43,500 bases of DNA from Mesostigma viride (Eukaryota > Streptophyta > Mesostigmatophyceae > Mesostigmatales > Mesostigmataceae): positions 9,731,613-9,775,112 of the forward strand of contig RPFO01000080.1 in NCBI GenBank assembly GCA_009746045.1, written 5' to 3'. Both the position numbers and the translations under genes were made by a program. This document shows positions 1 to 21,436 of the stretch, one piece after another. Numbering within the stretch: the first letter of the stretch is position 1; each line of letters opens with the position of its first letter. The notes beneath the pieces were generated by a model. It did not search any database and was not told where the DNA came from. It saw nothing but the letters and a program-made list of their open reading frames with translations.

Positions 1-414
1 CCCCCTCACATCAACTGCGTGGCCATGACCAACCGCAAGAACATCATGACCATGAACATCATAAAGACAAATCCCATCAACATCACAAACATCAATCAAT
101 CCCAACCCCTCGCCATGTGGCGTGACCCATGTGGGCGCACACAAACGTAGGTTGCCCGCGTATCAACACGGTTCAGGGTCCAAGGCTTAGGGCATTGGCA
201 TTCCATTCGCATCATCCCATCCTCCCCCGTGCGTGATCACGGCCCATTCGCCAAAGATGGGACCATCACACAAACCGTTGCCGAAACCGTGATCACCCAG
301 GGGCCCACACCAATGCCATCCCCCTCCCTGCGTGGCCACGTTGCCGCACAGCGACGTGGGCTCCTGTCAAGACGCCCACGCGCGACGAACAAACGCAACT
401 CGCGCCCCCCTCAC
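1..414 (-). other. Intron of the FAP42-like gene, running off the left edge
   Basis: This is intron sequence downstream of the last visible exon, whose donor (GTGAGG on the minus strand) lies at 414-409. It contains two degenerate copies of that exon's 3' end. Positions 118-172 match 415-470 at roughly four bases in five, including the shared segments gcgtga, cgcacacaaa and gcccgcgt. Positions 225-300 contain gcgtgatcac and acacaaa in the same order. No further exon was recognised before the window edge. Confidence 0.6.
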
Positions 415-11362
<10,948 letters not shown>

Positions 11363-12149
11363 AATGCCAACAACAGCTACTTAAAGGACAGCAATGCCAG
11401 CCCCCCACACGCTAGCGTAACGCATTCGAGACCGAACCTAATTGACAATATTAAACCCTTCAATATTATTCGTTCCTTGAAACGATCACTTTCGATCAAC
11501 GCCACACATGTTGTGATTTTTGCCAACACGAACGCCCTATATGTCGCCTACAACATGCCATTATTAGCCTGCAAGCCAGGTTAAACGCATATTTTACGCG
11601 GAGCTCCCAGGCAAATAATTCCAAGCACGTGCTACAGGTTACCGAGCACTGAACAAGGCCAGCAACACAAGGCAAGCTATTTTGGTGGTCAGGCAAATTC
11701 GTTTTCTATTCATGCAAAGGCGTCTTTAATTCTGCCGGATGATTGCCTGGACTGCGCATTGCGTAAGTGGCTAAGTGCGCATCGCAACCAGAAGTGCGCA
11801 TAGCGCATGGCCAATTTGCCGAAGCTAATTCTGCCGGACGCTTCGTCCTCCTCCAGGCGCCACGTGCATGGTCAATTGGATCGAAGACCGTTGCGCATGC
11901 TACGTAGTTAGTCTTCGCTTTATTGATCTTGCGACAATGGCGTCGTCACTATGTTACGAGTTTTAATTTAAAAGAGAGGCCATTTATAGGCGTTGCCAGC
12001 ATGGTCTACTAGTATCCGGTGTTTATTGGTGAGATCATCTGGTTAAATATCCGTAGGCCATGAGGCGCGTCGGCAATTAGGCCTGGCAACTAATACCGAG
12101 TGCGGACGCGCCAGCTTGGCGTTCCTACTTCTTTCCTTGTTGATACAAA
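11363..12149. promoter_or_regulatory. Divergent intergenic region (putative bidirectional promoter)
   Basis: The FAP42-like ATG (11362, minus) and the small acidic protein ATG (12150, plus) are 787 bp apart and face away from each other. The interval has no gene. It contains a repeated ttctgccggatgattgcc/ttctgccggacgcttcg word (about 11731 and 11830) and several gcgcat motifs at 11750-11810. Shared regulation is inferred from geometry only. Confidence 0.4.
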
Positions 12150-14747
12150 ATGGAGCATGAAACAGGGGAAGACAGCGATATTGCGACCCCAAAGGCCGAG
12201 TCTGCCATGCGCAACAAATACATGGAGAAGGTGCGCTACACGTGTTTCACTTCCGGCGTGTAACAGCGTATGCCTTATTGTCTATCCATCGTACCGTAGA
12301 TAGGGAAATGCACTATCTTATTTTGGCCATGCCCGTCACACCTATGCGAATTCAGAATTACGACTTGAGTATCCTGGTTCGACTACGTTCAGATGTTATA
12401 AGTGACAGCTGGAAGGATAACTGGCACTCATGATAGATCTCGTTGATATCAGTTCACGGTAACCCTCTCCTCGTAGCCAGCGATCCAAGTCATTCATGAG
12501 AATCTAAAAGAATCATCAGCGTGAATATTTATCCATAGGCCCATGGGAGCGCATGGGAGCTCCGAGGCTGTCTTGAAAGTTTGTCCCTGGCTAAGCCAGA
12601 GTAGTAGTTGAAAAAGAAAGCGTAGTAGTCACTGTCGTAACTTGTAGATGTCGCAACGTCTAGAACGCCTCACAATGACCATTCGTGTGAATCATATCAG
12701 CGGAAAGCCATGCGGAAATGCTCTCCTTTGTTGACATGGCTTCGGTTTCTGTACAAACTTGCACGGCTCCTTGGCAACCGTGCATGACACTGCAGCAAGC
12801 GGGGGGTGCACCGTTTACGAATGTCAGGGTGTCGAACCTGGGCAACACCTCCAGTGAGTTAAATGTGGAAGCATGGTTACCCGTAATAGCTGTGTTGTTA
12901 TGCTGATTGCGCCAGCATTTGTGCTACTGATGCGATTCACTTCCACTGATGCAGCTCAAGCAGCCATGCTTAGAAGTGGGCCTGCATGCAACCGGCACTG
13001 CCGCTTGCATCCAACTGTCTTAATTTCGGTCTGAATGGGTTTTACCCTGAGAGGATCCCTCCCCGTATATTTGGGCTGCTTTCCTATCCCATTTCCCGCG
13101 ACACTCCTTTCAATGTTCTTGTCGTCCCGTGAACAGAACCCTGCATCCCACGACTCAGAGTCTTTTGTCCTGTCCCGTGAACAGAACCCTGCATCCCACG
13201 ACTCAGAGTCTTTTGTCCTGTCCCGTGAACAGAACCCTGCATCCCACGACTCAGAGTCTTTTGTCCTGTCCCGTGAACAGAACCCTGCATCCCACGACTC
13301 AGAGTCTTTTGTCCTGTCCCGTGAACAGAACCCTGCATCCCACGACTCAGAGTCTTTTGTCCTGTCCCGTGAACAGAACCCTGCATCCCACGACTCAGAG
13401 TCTTTTGTCCTGTCCCGTGAACAGAACCCTGCATCCCACGACTCAGAGTCTTTTGTCCTGTCCCGGGAACAGAACCCTGCATCCCACGACTCAGAGTCTT
13501 TTGTCCTGTCCCGTGAACAGAACCCTGCATCCCACGACTCAGAGTCTTTTGTCCTGTCCCGGGAACAGAACCCTGCATCCCACGACTAGGATTCTAGTCG
13601 TGACTTACCCACCCCTCCTGACCTCCACCATCCATCCATCCATCCATGGCACAGCACGACGCCCCTGATGCTAGAATATCACCCATGAATGTGTATCACC
13701 CATGAGTGTGGCAGCATGCAAGCCCTTCCCACCCAAAAAGCTACATGAGGGACGACTCACAGAATTTCTTGCGACGATCTTATCTTCGTTATCTAGCTAG
13801 CCACTCTGCCATCATTCATCATGAGCACAGTATTAGCTTACTAGCTGTTTAGGTCATTATGTGCATCCCTCCGGAGAGGGCAGAGCGGTCTGATCTCGGT
13901 TGTCAGCAAGTAAGGTTGTTGACCTGGCGAGTCGGCATGCCAGGCCCTGCCATCCATCCAGCATCTCGCTTTAACTCCCGTCCATCGTCCCACACAACTC
14001 CTGCGTGGCATGCCTTTTCCCACGTTGCTATCAATGAGACAACCCTCAAGTTTATTAATTTTACTAGTAGTATATTTGTATCTATTAACATTCATATTTT
14101 CTGCTCCGCTGACTTTCTTGCCTCTCTTTTCCCCCCATTTGGGGTGCAGAGAGCACCCCGGAGGGCAGCGACCATTCGGACGACGACATCGACGATGACG
14201 ATGACGAAAAGTACGCAGTGCCCAGCCGGATGACCCTCAAGCACCAGTCCCAAGCGCTCGCAGAGGTAATATCTATGATGGTGGAAATCTAACTATGATC
14301 CATGTAATTGAATACGCCCCTGTTCAGCCCAAGAAGTGGTTGGCATGCTGAGCTATAGGTGTATCATTAGTGTCGTAACCATATGTAAAAGAGACAAGAG
14401 GGAGTGGGGAGTAGGGAGGGCCAGGATGGGGAGGGTACGGCGCCAAGCCGCATGACCTTCAAGCACGAGTCCTTTCCGCCGTTCAGACAGTTTCTTGGCG
14501 GGTTCTACATTCACGGAGGAGCTTTCATTAAGCGTGGCTGTTCCTCGTAGTCTCTTCTCGCCCCGGTCCCATGTTCATTGTTCTTCCCTTGTACCGCATG
14601 CTGCAGGGACTGGATTCATCTAATATGTGTTGCTCTCCGTTCCCTCCATGCATGCGTGTGCTGCTACTCCCTTGCCAGCTAAACAAATCGGGAGATGCGG
14701 TAAAGCCCGCACCAAAGAAGAAGGGGCCCACACCACTTAAGAAGTAG
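12150..14747 (+). CDS. Small acidic protein, three exons, function unknown
   Basis: The model joins 12150-12230 (27 codons, MEHETGEDSDIATPKAES..., donor AAG/GTGCGC), 14152-14265 (38 codons, donor GAG/GTAATA) and 14679-14747 (22 codons plus TAG, acceptor CCAG). All introns are phase 0, giving 87 residues. The middle exon has an Asp-rich run (residues about 35-46) followed by YAVPSRMTLKHQSQALAE; the C-terminus is basic (KPAPKKKGPTPLKK). An alternative acceptor two bases upstream (14150) would need an extra exon. No family is recognised; an acidic N-half with a Lys-rich tail would suit a nuclear or chaperone-like adaptor, but that is speculation. Intron 1 holds a 48-bp minisatellite. Confidence 0.6.
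13125..13588. repeat. 48-bp minisatellite, about 9.7 copies, in intron 1 of the acidic-protein gene
   Basis: The unit begins tcccgtgaacagaaccctgc and ends ttgtcctg. Copies are almost identical; two carry cgggaac instead of cgtgaac. The 48-bp period keeps several frames open on both strands, creating repetitive ORFs of 164-184 codons. They have no start context or non-repeat domain and are not counted as genes. Flanking intron text (12231-13124, 13589-14151) shows nothing further. Confidence 0.95.
14436..14480 (+). repeat. Decayed copy of exon 2 text of the acidic-protein gene
   Basis: The text ccaagccgcatgaccttcaa then gcacgagtcc repeats exon 2 text cccagccggatgaccctcaa then gcaccagtcc (14221-14250). 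The copy lies in the downstream intron, as for the junction copies in the other two genes. Confidence 0.75.
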
Positions 14748-14830
14748 CTAGTTCTCCGGCCTCTTTTTGGAGACACCTCTACATGGCCTGTACTGCCAAG
14801 GGTGTTACCGAGCTAGACACTCCAATAGAT

Positions 14831-14835
14831 TGTAA
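14831..14835 (+). terminator. TGTAA poly(A)-type signal
   Basis: TGTAA, the usual green-algal polyadenylation signal, lies 84 bp after the stop codon of the acidic-protein gene. It is a short motif, so support is contextual. Confidence 0.35.
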
Positions 14836-14844
14836 CAGTGATAA

Positions 14845-14926
14845 GTAACTAAGTAAGTAAGTACTGGCGTGTCACACGCATGGACATGCCATGGAGTACT
14901 ATGCTGCCCTCATTTAGAAAAATGAT
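14845..14926 (+). repeat. Direct repeat, copy outside the 15148-15744 element
   Basis: The segment aagtaagtaagtactggcgt, then cgcatggacatgcca and ggagtactatgct, recurs at 15414-15490 inside the neighbouring inverted-repeat element with about one change in eight. One copy probably derives from the other. Confidence 0.75.
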
Positions 14927-15147
14927 TAAAAGTTACGAATAGCGCTTGCATCATGCGCCAACCATATTTCTGGCCTGCGCTGGTTGTCTCCTTGATATAG
15001 TTACTAAAGTGGGATATAATCCTCATTCGAGCTGTCCTCTACTGTAATTTAAAAGTGGTATTTGGCAGGCATGGCTAGTTACGAAAGCTCCCCAGTAGCC
15101 ATCAACTAATTTATTTACATGCACGTAACGGCGTCACATGAGCATAA

Positions 15148-15744
15148 CAGACTTTTCGCGACACTCCTGGAGATATTGCCTGAGAAGGGGGGGGTCAAGC
15201 ACCCCCTTTCCCCCCCCCCCCCCAGGCCCCAGCCACGGGAACCTCTGGGGTTAGGGGGTCAGACCCCCCCCCACCCCCCCTCATTCGTTGCCATGCACCC
15301 CCGGGGGGCTCCAGGGGGGGGGCGGGGTAAAGAAGGCTTGCCCCCCCCACACACACACCGACTACGTCGACCAAGGTTCGCACATGGTAATGACCTTGAA
15401 TGTATTACACTACATAAGTAAGTAAGTACTTGCGTGTCATGCGCAAAGGCATGCCACGGAGTACTATGCTAATCTCATTAGAAAAATAATTACACAAAAG
15501 TTTAAACAAATATCGTCTGTATCTGTATTATACTACATGAAAACTCTTGGGAAAAAGTGGGCGGCAAAGGTAATGGGCCCCAGGGGGGGGGGGGGGGGGG
15601 GGGTGCCGGACCCTTCCCCACCACCACCATCATAAATCGTCGAGGGTGGGGGGGTCGTCGACCTCCCGCCCCCCGCCCCCGGGCCAATGGAACCCCCCCG
15701 GGTTTTGGGCGATATCTCCGGGAGTGTCGCGATCGAAAAGTCTG
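15148..15744. mobile_element. MITE-like element with ~33-bp terminal inverted repeats, TSD ATAA
   Basis: The left end reads cagacttttcgcgacactcc and the right end, reverse-complemented, reads cagacttttcgatcgcgaca. Both continue into gatat...gcc-like text after a ctcc(t/c)gga core. ATAA flanks both sides (15144-15147 and 15745-15748). The interior has long C and G homopolymer tracts (15184-15350 and 15580-15690) in inverted arrangement, and no transposase. Superfamily is not assigned. Confidence 0.75.
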
Positions 15745-15956
15745 ATAAGTCCTCAGTGGGTGGGGAACATGGGATGGAATGGATGATGCTAGCTAGCTCT
15801 GTAGTTCCTAGTTACAGGGTTGTGGGCACCACCAGTCGGTGATTCGATTCAAGGTTCTTGCAGTAAGCCACTTGTGGCGTTTTGAACTTTCAAAACTGCC
15901 GTTGACTCGGACAATGAATTTATTTATCAATTAATTAAATAGGAACATAACTTCGT

Positions 15957-16172
15957 TGGAAGAAGATTGTCAAGGCGCACACGCCCGACCCTGTGGGCAA
16001 GCCCCCTCCCCCCAAGCGCAGGAGGCGTTTTGATGAGTAGTGTAGTGAGGATTTTCTAGACTAGATAGCTTAGAGTTAGGATGTTCGATTACGCGGCTTC
16101 CTCCACCCCATCCATCATGGAATATGTGCTACATGACCCCCCCACGGAGGCATGTTATAATTTAATTTAATT
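15957..16172 (+). mobile_element. LINE-B 3' fragment (ORF2 C-terminus plus tail)
   Basis: This encodes the last residues of the LINE-B ORF2 (KIVKAHTPDPVGKPPPPKRR-like) ending at TAG near 16037. The family 3' UTR follows: ttttctaga, tagagttagg, catccatc, atgtgctacatga, then ttaatttaa. It is 5'-truncated. Confidence 0.75.
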
Positions 16173-16290
16173 TTTTTTTCTAGATTAGATTAGCTTAGAG
16201 GTAGATTAGTTTGGTTTCGCGGCTTTGCCCCCCCCTCCATCCATCCACGGGAATACGTGCTACATGATCTCCCAACGGAGTCATGTTATA
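16173..16290 (+). mobile_element. LINE-B tail-only copy
   Basis: This contains only the family 3' UTR: tctagattagattagctt, ggtttcgcggctttgc, ccatccatccacgggaatac, gtgctacatgatctcccaac. It is nearly identical to 33782-33900 and abuts the preceding tail head-to-tail. Confidence 0.75.
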
Positions 16291-16309
16291 ATTTTTTTTT
16301 ATATATATA

Positions 16310-16717
16310 TTAAAAATATAATTACTTACAGCAGAGTGAAATCACTCAAACCAAAGCAAACGCCCAGCTATAAACCTATATACAGAGCCATGTCAAAGCT
16401 CTATACTACGATAAGACCAATGGAAACGCCTAACGGGAGGAACCTAATAGCCCTGCTGCACCGCAAAATCAGCCCGCGTACGGCGGAGCATGATGTCCGC
16501 CATGGCCCGAGTCAGCGCCACCGACAAGCGCTGACGCCAATATGACGTCCAGGTCCGCGCCGACCATGGGGCCCGCTGGCCCTCCAGGTCCAGCCGGTCC
16601 TCCCGGAGCCGGCAACACTCCTTGAAGAAGGCGGAGGTCAGGGGCCCCATGGCCCCAAACTCCTCCAGGACAAAGGGCACCACACGATGGTGCCCGACGT
16701 CGCCGTAGGCCAGGAGC
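16310..16717 (-). mobile_element. LINE-A, 5'-truncated copy
   Basis: The reverse complement matches the last 400 bp of the LINE-A insertion at 24098-25482, from the LLAYGDVGHHRVVPFVLEEF codons through the stop and 3' UTR. It is flanked by tttttttttatatatat on both sides (16292-16308 and about 16721-16737), a likely target-site duplication. Confidence 0.85.
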
Positions 16718-16740
16718 TTTTTTTTTTTTATATATATAAC

Positions 16741-17040
16741 TTCGTTGGGAGTACATGTAGCACATATCCCTGAGAAGGGGCATATGGGCATATGATCAGA
16801 ATATGGGCATATGGGCATATGGGCATATGGGCATATGGGCATATGCGCTGGTTGTCTCCTCGATATGCGCTGGTTGTCTCCTTGATATGGGCACATGATC
16901 CCTGAGAAGGGACATTCTGGGCTACTTCCTGCAAGGGTAGGGATGTAAGCTACATGCACCTGCTCTAGGTGCATGCACCAAGGGCACCTGCACCACCATG
17001 ATCTATCAAAGCGCAAGGGGCCTGCCATGGGGTGGAAGAT
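16741..17040 (-). mobile_element. 3' end of an ORF1-only retroelement (copy 3)
   Basis: On the minus strand this reads gtgcatgcacctagagcagg, accctacccttgcaggaagtag-like text, cccttctcagggatatgtgc, then tcccaacgaagttat. This is the tail also found at 36440-36600 and 17041-17270. It contains a catatggg microsatellite (16782-16850). Confidence 0.65.
16782..16850. repeat. (gggcatat)n-type microsatellite
   Basis: Six or seven units of catatgggcatatggg-type sequence, inside a retroelement tail. Confidence 0.85.
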
Positions 17041-17314
17041 CATCATTAATTAATTAATTAAGAACATAGCTCCGTGGGGAGCATATGTAACACATAGCCC
17101 TGAGAAAGGGGCATCTATGGGTTTGTAATACAATCAGGGCGACGGACAACCTGCAGGTGTAGGATGTACAACTATCACCTGCTCTGGGTGCACAAGGTGC
17201 ACCTGCACCGCCATGATGGTTGATGCCTCCAAATCGAGCTCACACAGGGCGGCCGGGCTTGGGGAGAGGGCCTAGAAGGCCTGCACTATGACATATGGGG
17301 TGGAAGGTATATAT

Positions 17315-17495
17315 TAATAATATAATTACTTACAGCAGAGTGAAATCACTCAAACCAAAGCAAACGCCCAGCTATAAACCTCTATACAGAGCCATGTCAA
17401 ATCTCTATACTACGATAAGACCAATGGAAACTCCTAACGGGAGGAACCTAATAGCCCTGCTGCACCGCAAAATCAGCCCGCGTACGGCGGAGCAT
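17315..17495 (-). mobile_element. LINE-A, short 5'-truncated copy
   Basis: The reverse complement of the LINE-A 3' end keeps only the last codons (RTRADFAVQQGY-type) and the 3' UTR. The 12-bp TSD gaaggtatatat lies at 17303-17314 and 17496-17507. It is inserted in the 3' UTR of the ORF1-only element. Confidence 0.85.
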
Positions 17496-17681
17496 GAAGG
17501 TATATATGGCTAGGCTATAGCTGGTGTACACGTGGCATCTCAGCAGGGAGTAACTCCCTGCATGGGCATGCAAAGCCTGACTCGACATTGCTACGGCTAT
17601 TGCAAGGGCTGGTGTGGGCCCATCACCTAGGCATACATGGCCACATAACTAAGCTTCTAGTCTACACTACTGCTACATTCC

Positions 17682-18194
17682 CTAGGCTGGGGTGGCTGGG
17701 GTGGCTGGGGCGGCAGGGGTCGCCTGCCAGGGCTTGTAGGCGACGTAGATGTCCGCACCCTTCCAGTAGACCGGCTTCTGCCCCGCCGTCTGCTGGAGCT
17801 GGAGGTAGGTCGGCCATAGCTCCCGTCGCCGTTGTTGCTGCGTCAAGGTCAAGTCGTCGTCCAGCGTGTAGGAGGTCCCCCCAAGCCGCTTGCGACGCTT
17901 GAGGAACTCCATCTTATCCGCCATGGTGTCAAAGGTGAGGAGCAAGGGGGAGGGGCCGGCCTTACCCCGCGAGCGGGGAAGGCGGGTCACCCCCCGCGGC
18001 TTGCCCTTACCAGTGAGAGCCATGGGGACAAGGATTTTGTTCTCAAACGCCAGGGCAAGGGTCTCGGAGGTCTCGTCCTGCAGCGGGTCGAAGTGCTTGA
18101 CTATGACGTTAAGGCTGCGCTTGTCGAGCTCGGCCTCCTCGCGGAGGTCCAGCGTCTGCTGCTTAAGCTGGGCGGCGATGGCGGAGGTGGTGGT
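17682..18194 (-). pseudogene. ORF1 protein, C-terminal part (copy 1)
   Basis: On the minus strand the frame reads TTSAIAAQLKQQTLDLREEA, then LNVIVKHFDPLQDETS, PLLLTFDTMADKMEFLKRRK, SYTLDDDLTLTQQQRR and PVYWKGADIYVAYKPWQ. It aligns block by block with the plus-strand copy 35275-35780, including the L-D-D-D-L-T motif and the W-[KR]-G-[AG]-D-[IL]-Y-V end. It looks like a LINE ORF1 (RRM-plus-C-terminal-domain, nucleic-acid chaperone type). Apparent residues upstream of 18194 come from the copia LTR. Confidence 0.75.
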
Positions 18195-18659
18195 AGTTGG
18201 ATCGAGTCTAACGACGACGGACAACTGCTGAGAGCTGAAAGGAAACGATTGTTGTATTAGCAATAATACAATGAGAGTGGTGGAAGAGCTCTTGAGGGCT
18301 CAGAATGGAACGTCTGGGCAAACTCGGGTGCTGCGGCACTCCCCAGTGCTACGCCTATATGCCTATGGCGGTGCTACCTGCAGCACCTACCAGTGGACAA
18401 CTGTACACTGCAATGCCATGCGACCACGTCACTAGCATGCATCAACTACACTCGGCCCGTCCAGAACCGGATAACCCGGATCTGGCGGGTCGAGCTAGAG
18501 TCTAGGCACAGTCTGGCACTAACCGCACATCGGTCCACATGACACCTCAGTACCGTACACCCTGCCGTACAGTACTGAGGTGTCCCGCTCAGCCGCGGTA
18601 GGCAATACGCGGCGCGCAGGCCGGAAATCCGTGTGTCAGCCTAAGCATCTCATCTAACT
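18195..18659 (-). repeat. Copia 3' LTR
   Basis: 465 bp, matching the other LTR except for a 4-bp indel (aagagctcttgag here, aagcttgag there). On the minus strand it begins AGTTAGATG and ends ATCCAACT. These are short inverted ends but not the usual TG...CA. An internal hairpin, acacctcagtac paired with gtactgaggtgt, lies at 18542-18583. Confidence 0.9.
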
Positions 18660-19725
18660 CCCATTATGTTTTCCTTTCAGGTTGAAGGCTAGCGACTTCA
18701 AGCCTGATCCTGCCCAGCTAGGAGACTGACTCCAAGCTGACTGAGGTGCTGAGCAACTGACACCCATACTGCAACATCTGGACTGAAAAAGATGGGCCCC
18801 AGAACTCGTGCAATACTTGTGATGGCATCACGTTTAGCTCAACATGCCCGGGGAGTTCCTCCTCCTCGCGAGCTCACAAGGGAGATAGCTATGCCTGTCT
18901 GCCTATCCAGGGAGTGCATCACCAGCCAAGAGAGCCATTGTAAAAATGCCAAGGTAACCGTTTAAGAGGTTCCATGTTGTTCCATCATCATCGCCCACTC
19001 AGAGAAAAAATACCCAGCCAGGCTGGGTCAACTGAGCTCAGGTTACCTGCAACCTGAGGAGTGACAGTAGACAGGTTTATTGCACCCTGCACTGTCCATG
19101 TTGCACCTGCACAACATGTGAGGACCAGCCACCCCTGCCCTGCACAGAGGGGGCTGAAGTCCTAGTGACAGGTGACAGGACTATGACATCCTGGACCTGT
19201 CCACGTTGCACCTGCACAACGTGTGAGGACCAGCCACCCCTGCCCTGCACAGAGGGGGCTGAAGTCCTGGTGACAGGTGACAGGAATATTTCATCCTGCA
19301 CCTGTGCTGAGCACGTTGTACTAGACAACATGACAGCACCCATGCCTTAACTGCCACTGAACAGTGAGGCCAGGCGGCCCAGGATATCCACAGTGAACTG
19401 GGGTCCTGGGTAACCACCTGTCAAGGGAGCTTTGACCCTCCACTTGAATGGGAGGCACCTGAGCCACTGAGCTCAAGGCCAATCCACCAAGGCATACAAC
19501 CCTAGTGGAGAAAGAGTGTGAGATACATCCCCTGCCCACCTATGAAGGTGGCATAACGAAATTCCATGGTGTTGAAAAAATCAAAACAGATTTTATTGGC
19601 ATAGGGCACGCAGATGTATGAAAACAGACTCCAACCAACCCCCCTTGCTGGAAGCCACAACCTACCCCTTGGACCTGCCCAAGGGGTACTGGGTTACCTA
19701 GGCGGCCCTGGTGAACAGGACCCTG
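18660..19725 (-). other. Copia internal 3' untranslated region with 104-bp direct repeat
   Basis: There is no open frame between RNase H and the 3' LTR. Two copies of a 104-bp unit (tgcacctgcacaacatgtga, then ccacccctgccctgcacaga) start at 19097 and 19201. The purine-rich text GAAAGGAAAACATAATGGG (minus) directly before the LTR could be the polypurine tract. Confidence 0.6.
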
Positions 19726-20430
19726 CTAGGCGTCCCCCCTATGGGGCAGGGTTGCCTGCTTGCCATAGGGGTTCATCAAGTGGTACAACAGCTGATATTG
19801 TTCAGCTGCCTGCTGAGGCACTTTAGTGAGTGCATCAGCAGCGTTGTGTTTGTCCTCCACGTGACGGGTGGACTCCCAGTAGGTGGACTCCTGTTTAAGG
19901 ACCACCCAGTCAAGATCAGTGTGCACAGCATAGGGGTTAGCAAGGAAACTGAGGACTGACTGACTGTCAGTGAGCAAGTGTGCCACCACCCCAGCATTGC
20001 TGCCTGCTTGCATCTGCAACCAAACCAGCACATGATTCAAGTACCTGGCATGAAGCACTGCTGACACCACTGCCCTGCACTCAGCAGCATTGCTGCTGAC
20101 AGCCTTGCGTCTATGCAACCGGCTGTACCATGAAATGAGAGACAAGGGTGCATCATCATTCTGCACAAAATACAAGCCTGACTCCCTTGCCTGCAACTTG
20201 GTAATCTGCCTGGACTCCATGGAACTATCCATCATAGCTTGGATGTGAATGGTTTTGTGGAGATCCAAGGAGTGCAAGATAAGGGGAGGGCCTTCCTGGA
20301 GAGTTTTGGTGATGGCTTTGTGACCTACTTGCATCAAGACATCATCATCAACTCTGCTAACCACAGCCAGGTGAGGTGCACACGTTGAGCACAACCACCC
20401 CAGCTTGCCTCTAATGGTGGACAGGCTCCA
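19726..20430 (-). pseudogene. Copia RNase H domain
   Basis: The frame includes IRGKLGWLCSTCAPHLAV (the conserved connection segment that in copia elements reads like GKLxWLxxxTRPDL), SNAAECRAVVSAVLHARYL (the E-containing motif), LLTDSQSVLSFLANP (the D motif) and VEDKHNAADALTK (the H-N-x-A-D motif). Core RNase H residues are therefore present. It is separated from the RT frame by a shift near 20430, so as it stands the polyprotein is broken. Confidence 0.85.
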
Positions 20431-21436
20431 GGTTTGATTTTTGTTTGCAAAACCTCCAAGCAGCTGTGCATGTAATCATTGGGAGAGTAAAGTGCACACA
20501 CCCACTGGTTTTGATGCTGCTGGAGTTGTAACATTGTGCCACAAAATTTTATGGCAGTGGTGCCCAGCTCTACTTGCTTGCCAATCTCAAAATGCTGTGA
20601 CACTTGTTGAATAAAATCATCTACAGCACGCCTTGGCCCAGCAATCAGCTGATCATCCCCATGCCACACAAAGGTGAGTATGCCATGAGGGTGTGGGACC
20701 ACAAAGAAGCAAGGGTCTATGTCATCATATCTAGCCCCTAGCTTTTCAAACACAGCCTGAGCTGACATCCTGAAAATTCGAGGAGCTGATTGCAGCCCTT
20801 CAACACCTATGTTAGCTTTCAGGTACTGCTGAGGGATGTGTTTTGCCCAAACTCTGGGAGTGGAGACTACATACACCTGACCATGCCACACTTGTTGTGC
20901 TATCTCAGGTGAGCCTTTCAGGAAAGCCCTTTTAATGTCTGTAGCCTTACATACATAGTCATCCCCATCATTGAGATGACCCACAAAGACAGACAGCAAG
21001 ATTTTTAGGATGTTTGCTGAATGCCTGGCGTGTACAACTCTGCCTCTGTCAGATCAGTGGTGCCCTTGAACTCTGTCACACAAGGTCTAGCATGGAAAAT
21101 GACTGACCCATCTGCTGCTGGCTTATGTTTACACACAAACTTCAGGCGCAAGTGCTTGCACCCTGCAGGCTTTTTGTCAATAGGTGTGACAGGTGGAGTG
21201 TGAGAAGGGCTAAGAGGATCTGGCACTACCCATTCTTCCCTGGCCTTGTTAAAGGCCTCCACCCATTTTAGGAATCCTATGTGTGTGCGACAGTCTTGCT
21301 CTATCTGTTCATAAGAAAGAGGAGACATTTTAGCCACATCATGCTTGCCCAATCCAAAGAGTGGGATGAAGTTTTTGGTTGTGAACCAAGTCTGCCACAC
21401 AGGGTTCTTGCCCTGGGGCATACTTGGGTGTAGCAA
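20334..21436 (-). pseudogene. Copia reverse transcriptase
   Basis: The first part (21436-21005) has LRLKFVCKHK and ARPCVTEFKGTTDLTEAELY, the N-terminal fingers of the RVT_2 family. After a frameshift near 21003 the frame continues with ATDIKRAFLKG (catalytic Asp of motif A), GLQSAPRIFRM (the copia G-L-[KQ]-Q-[SA]-P-R motif) and FVWHGDDQLIAGP (motif C). Motif C is HGDD, where copia RTs usually have YVDD. The reading frame is lost again before RNase H. Confidence 0.88.

Noticed and set aside
12718-12906. Possible additional exon of the acidic-protein gene
   Set aside because: The frame is open but lacks convincing splice sites; joining exon 1 directly to 14152 already keeps phase.
13035-13668. 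ORFs of 164-184 codons on both strands
   Set aside because: They consist entirely of the 48-bp minisatellite; the period keeps frames open by chance.
18305-18505. 66-codon ORF identical at 28798-28998
   Set aside because: Both lie within the copia LTRs and read antisense to the element; identity reflects LTR identity.
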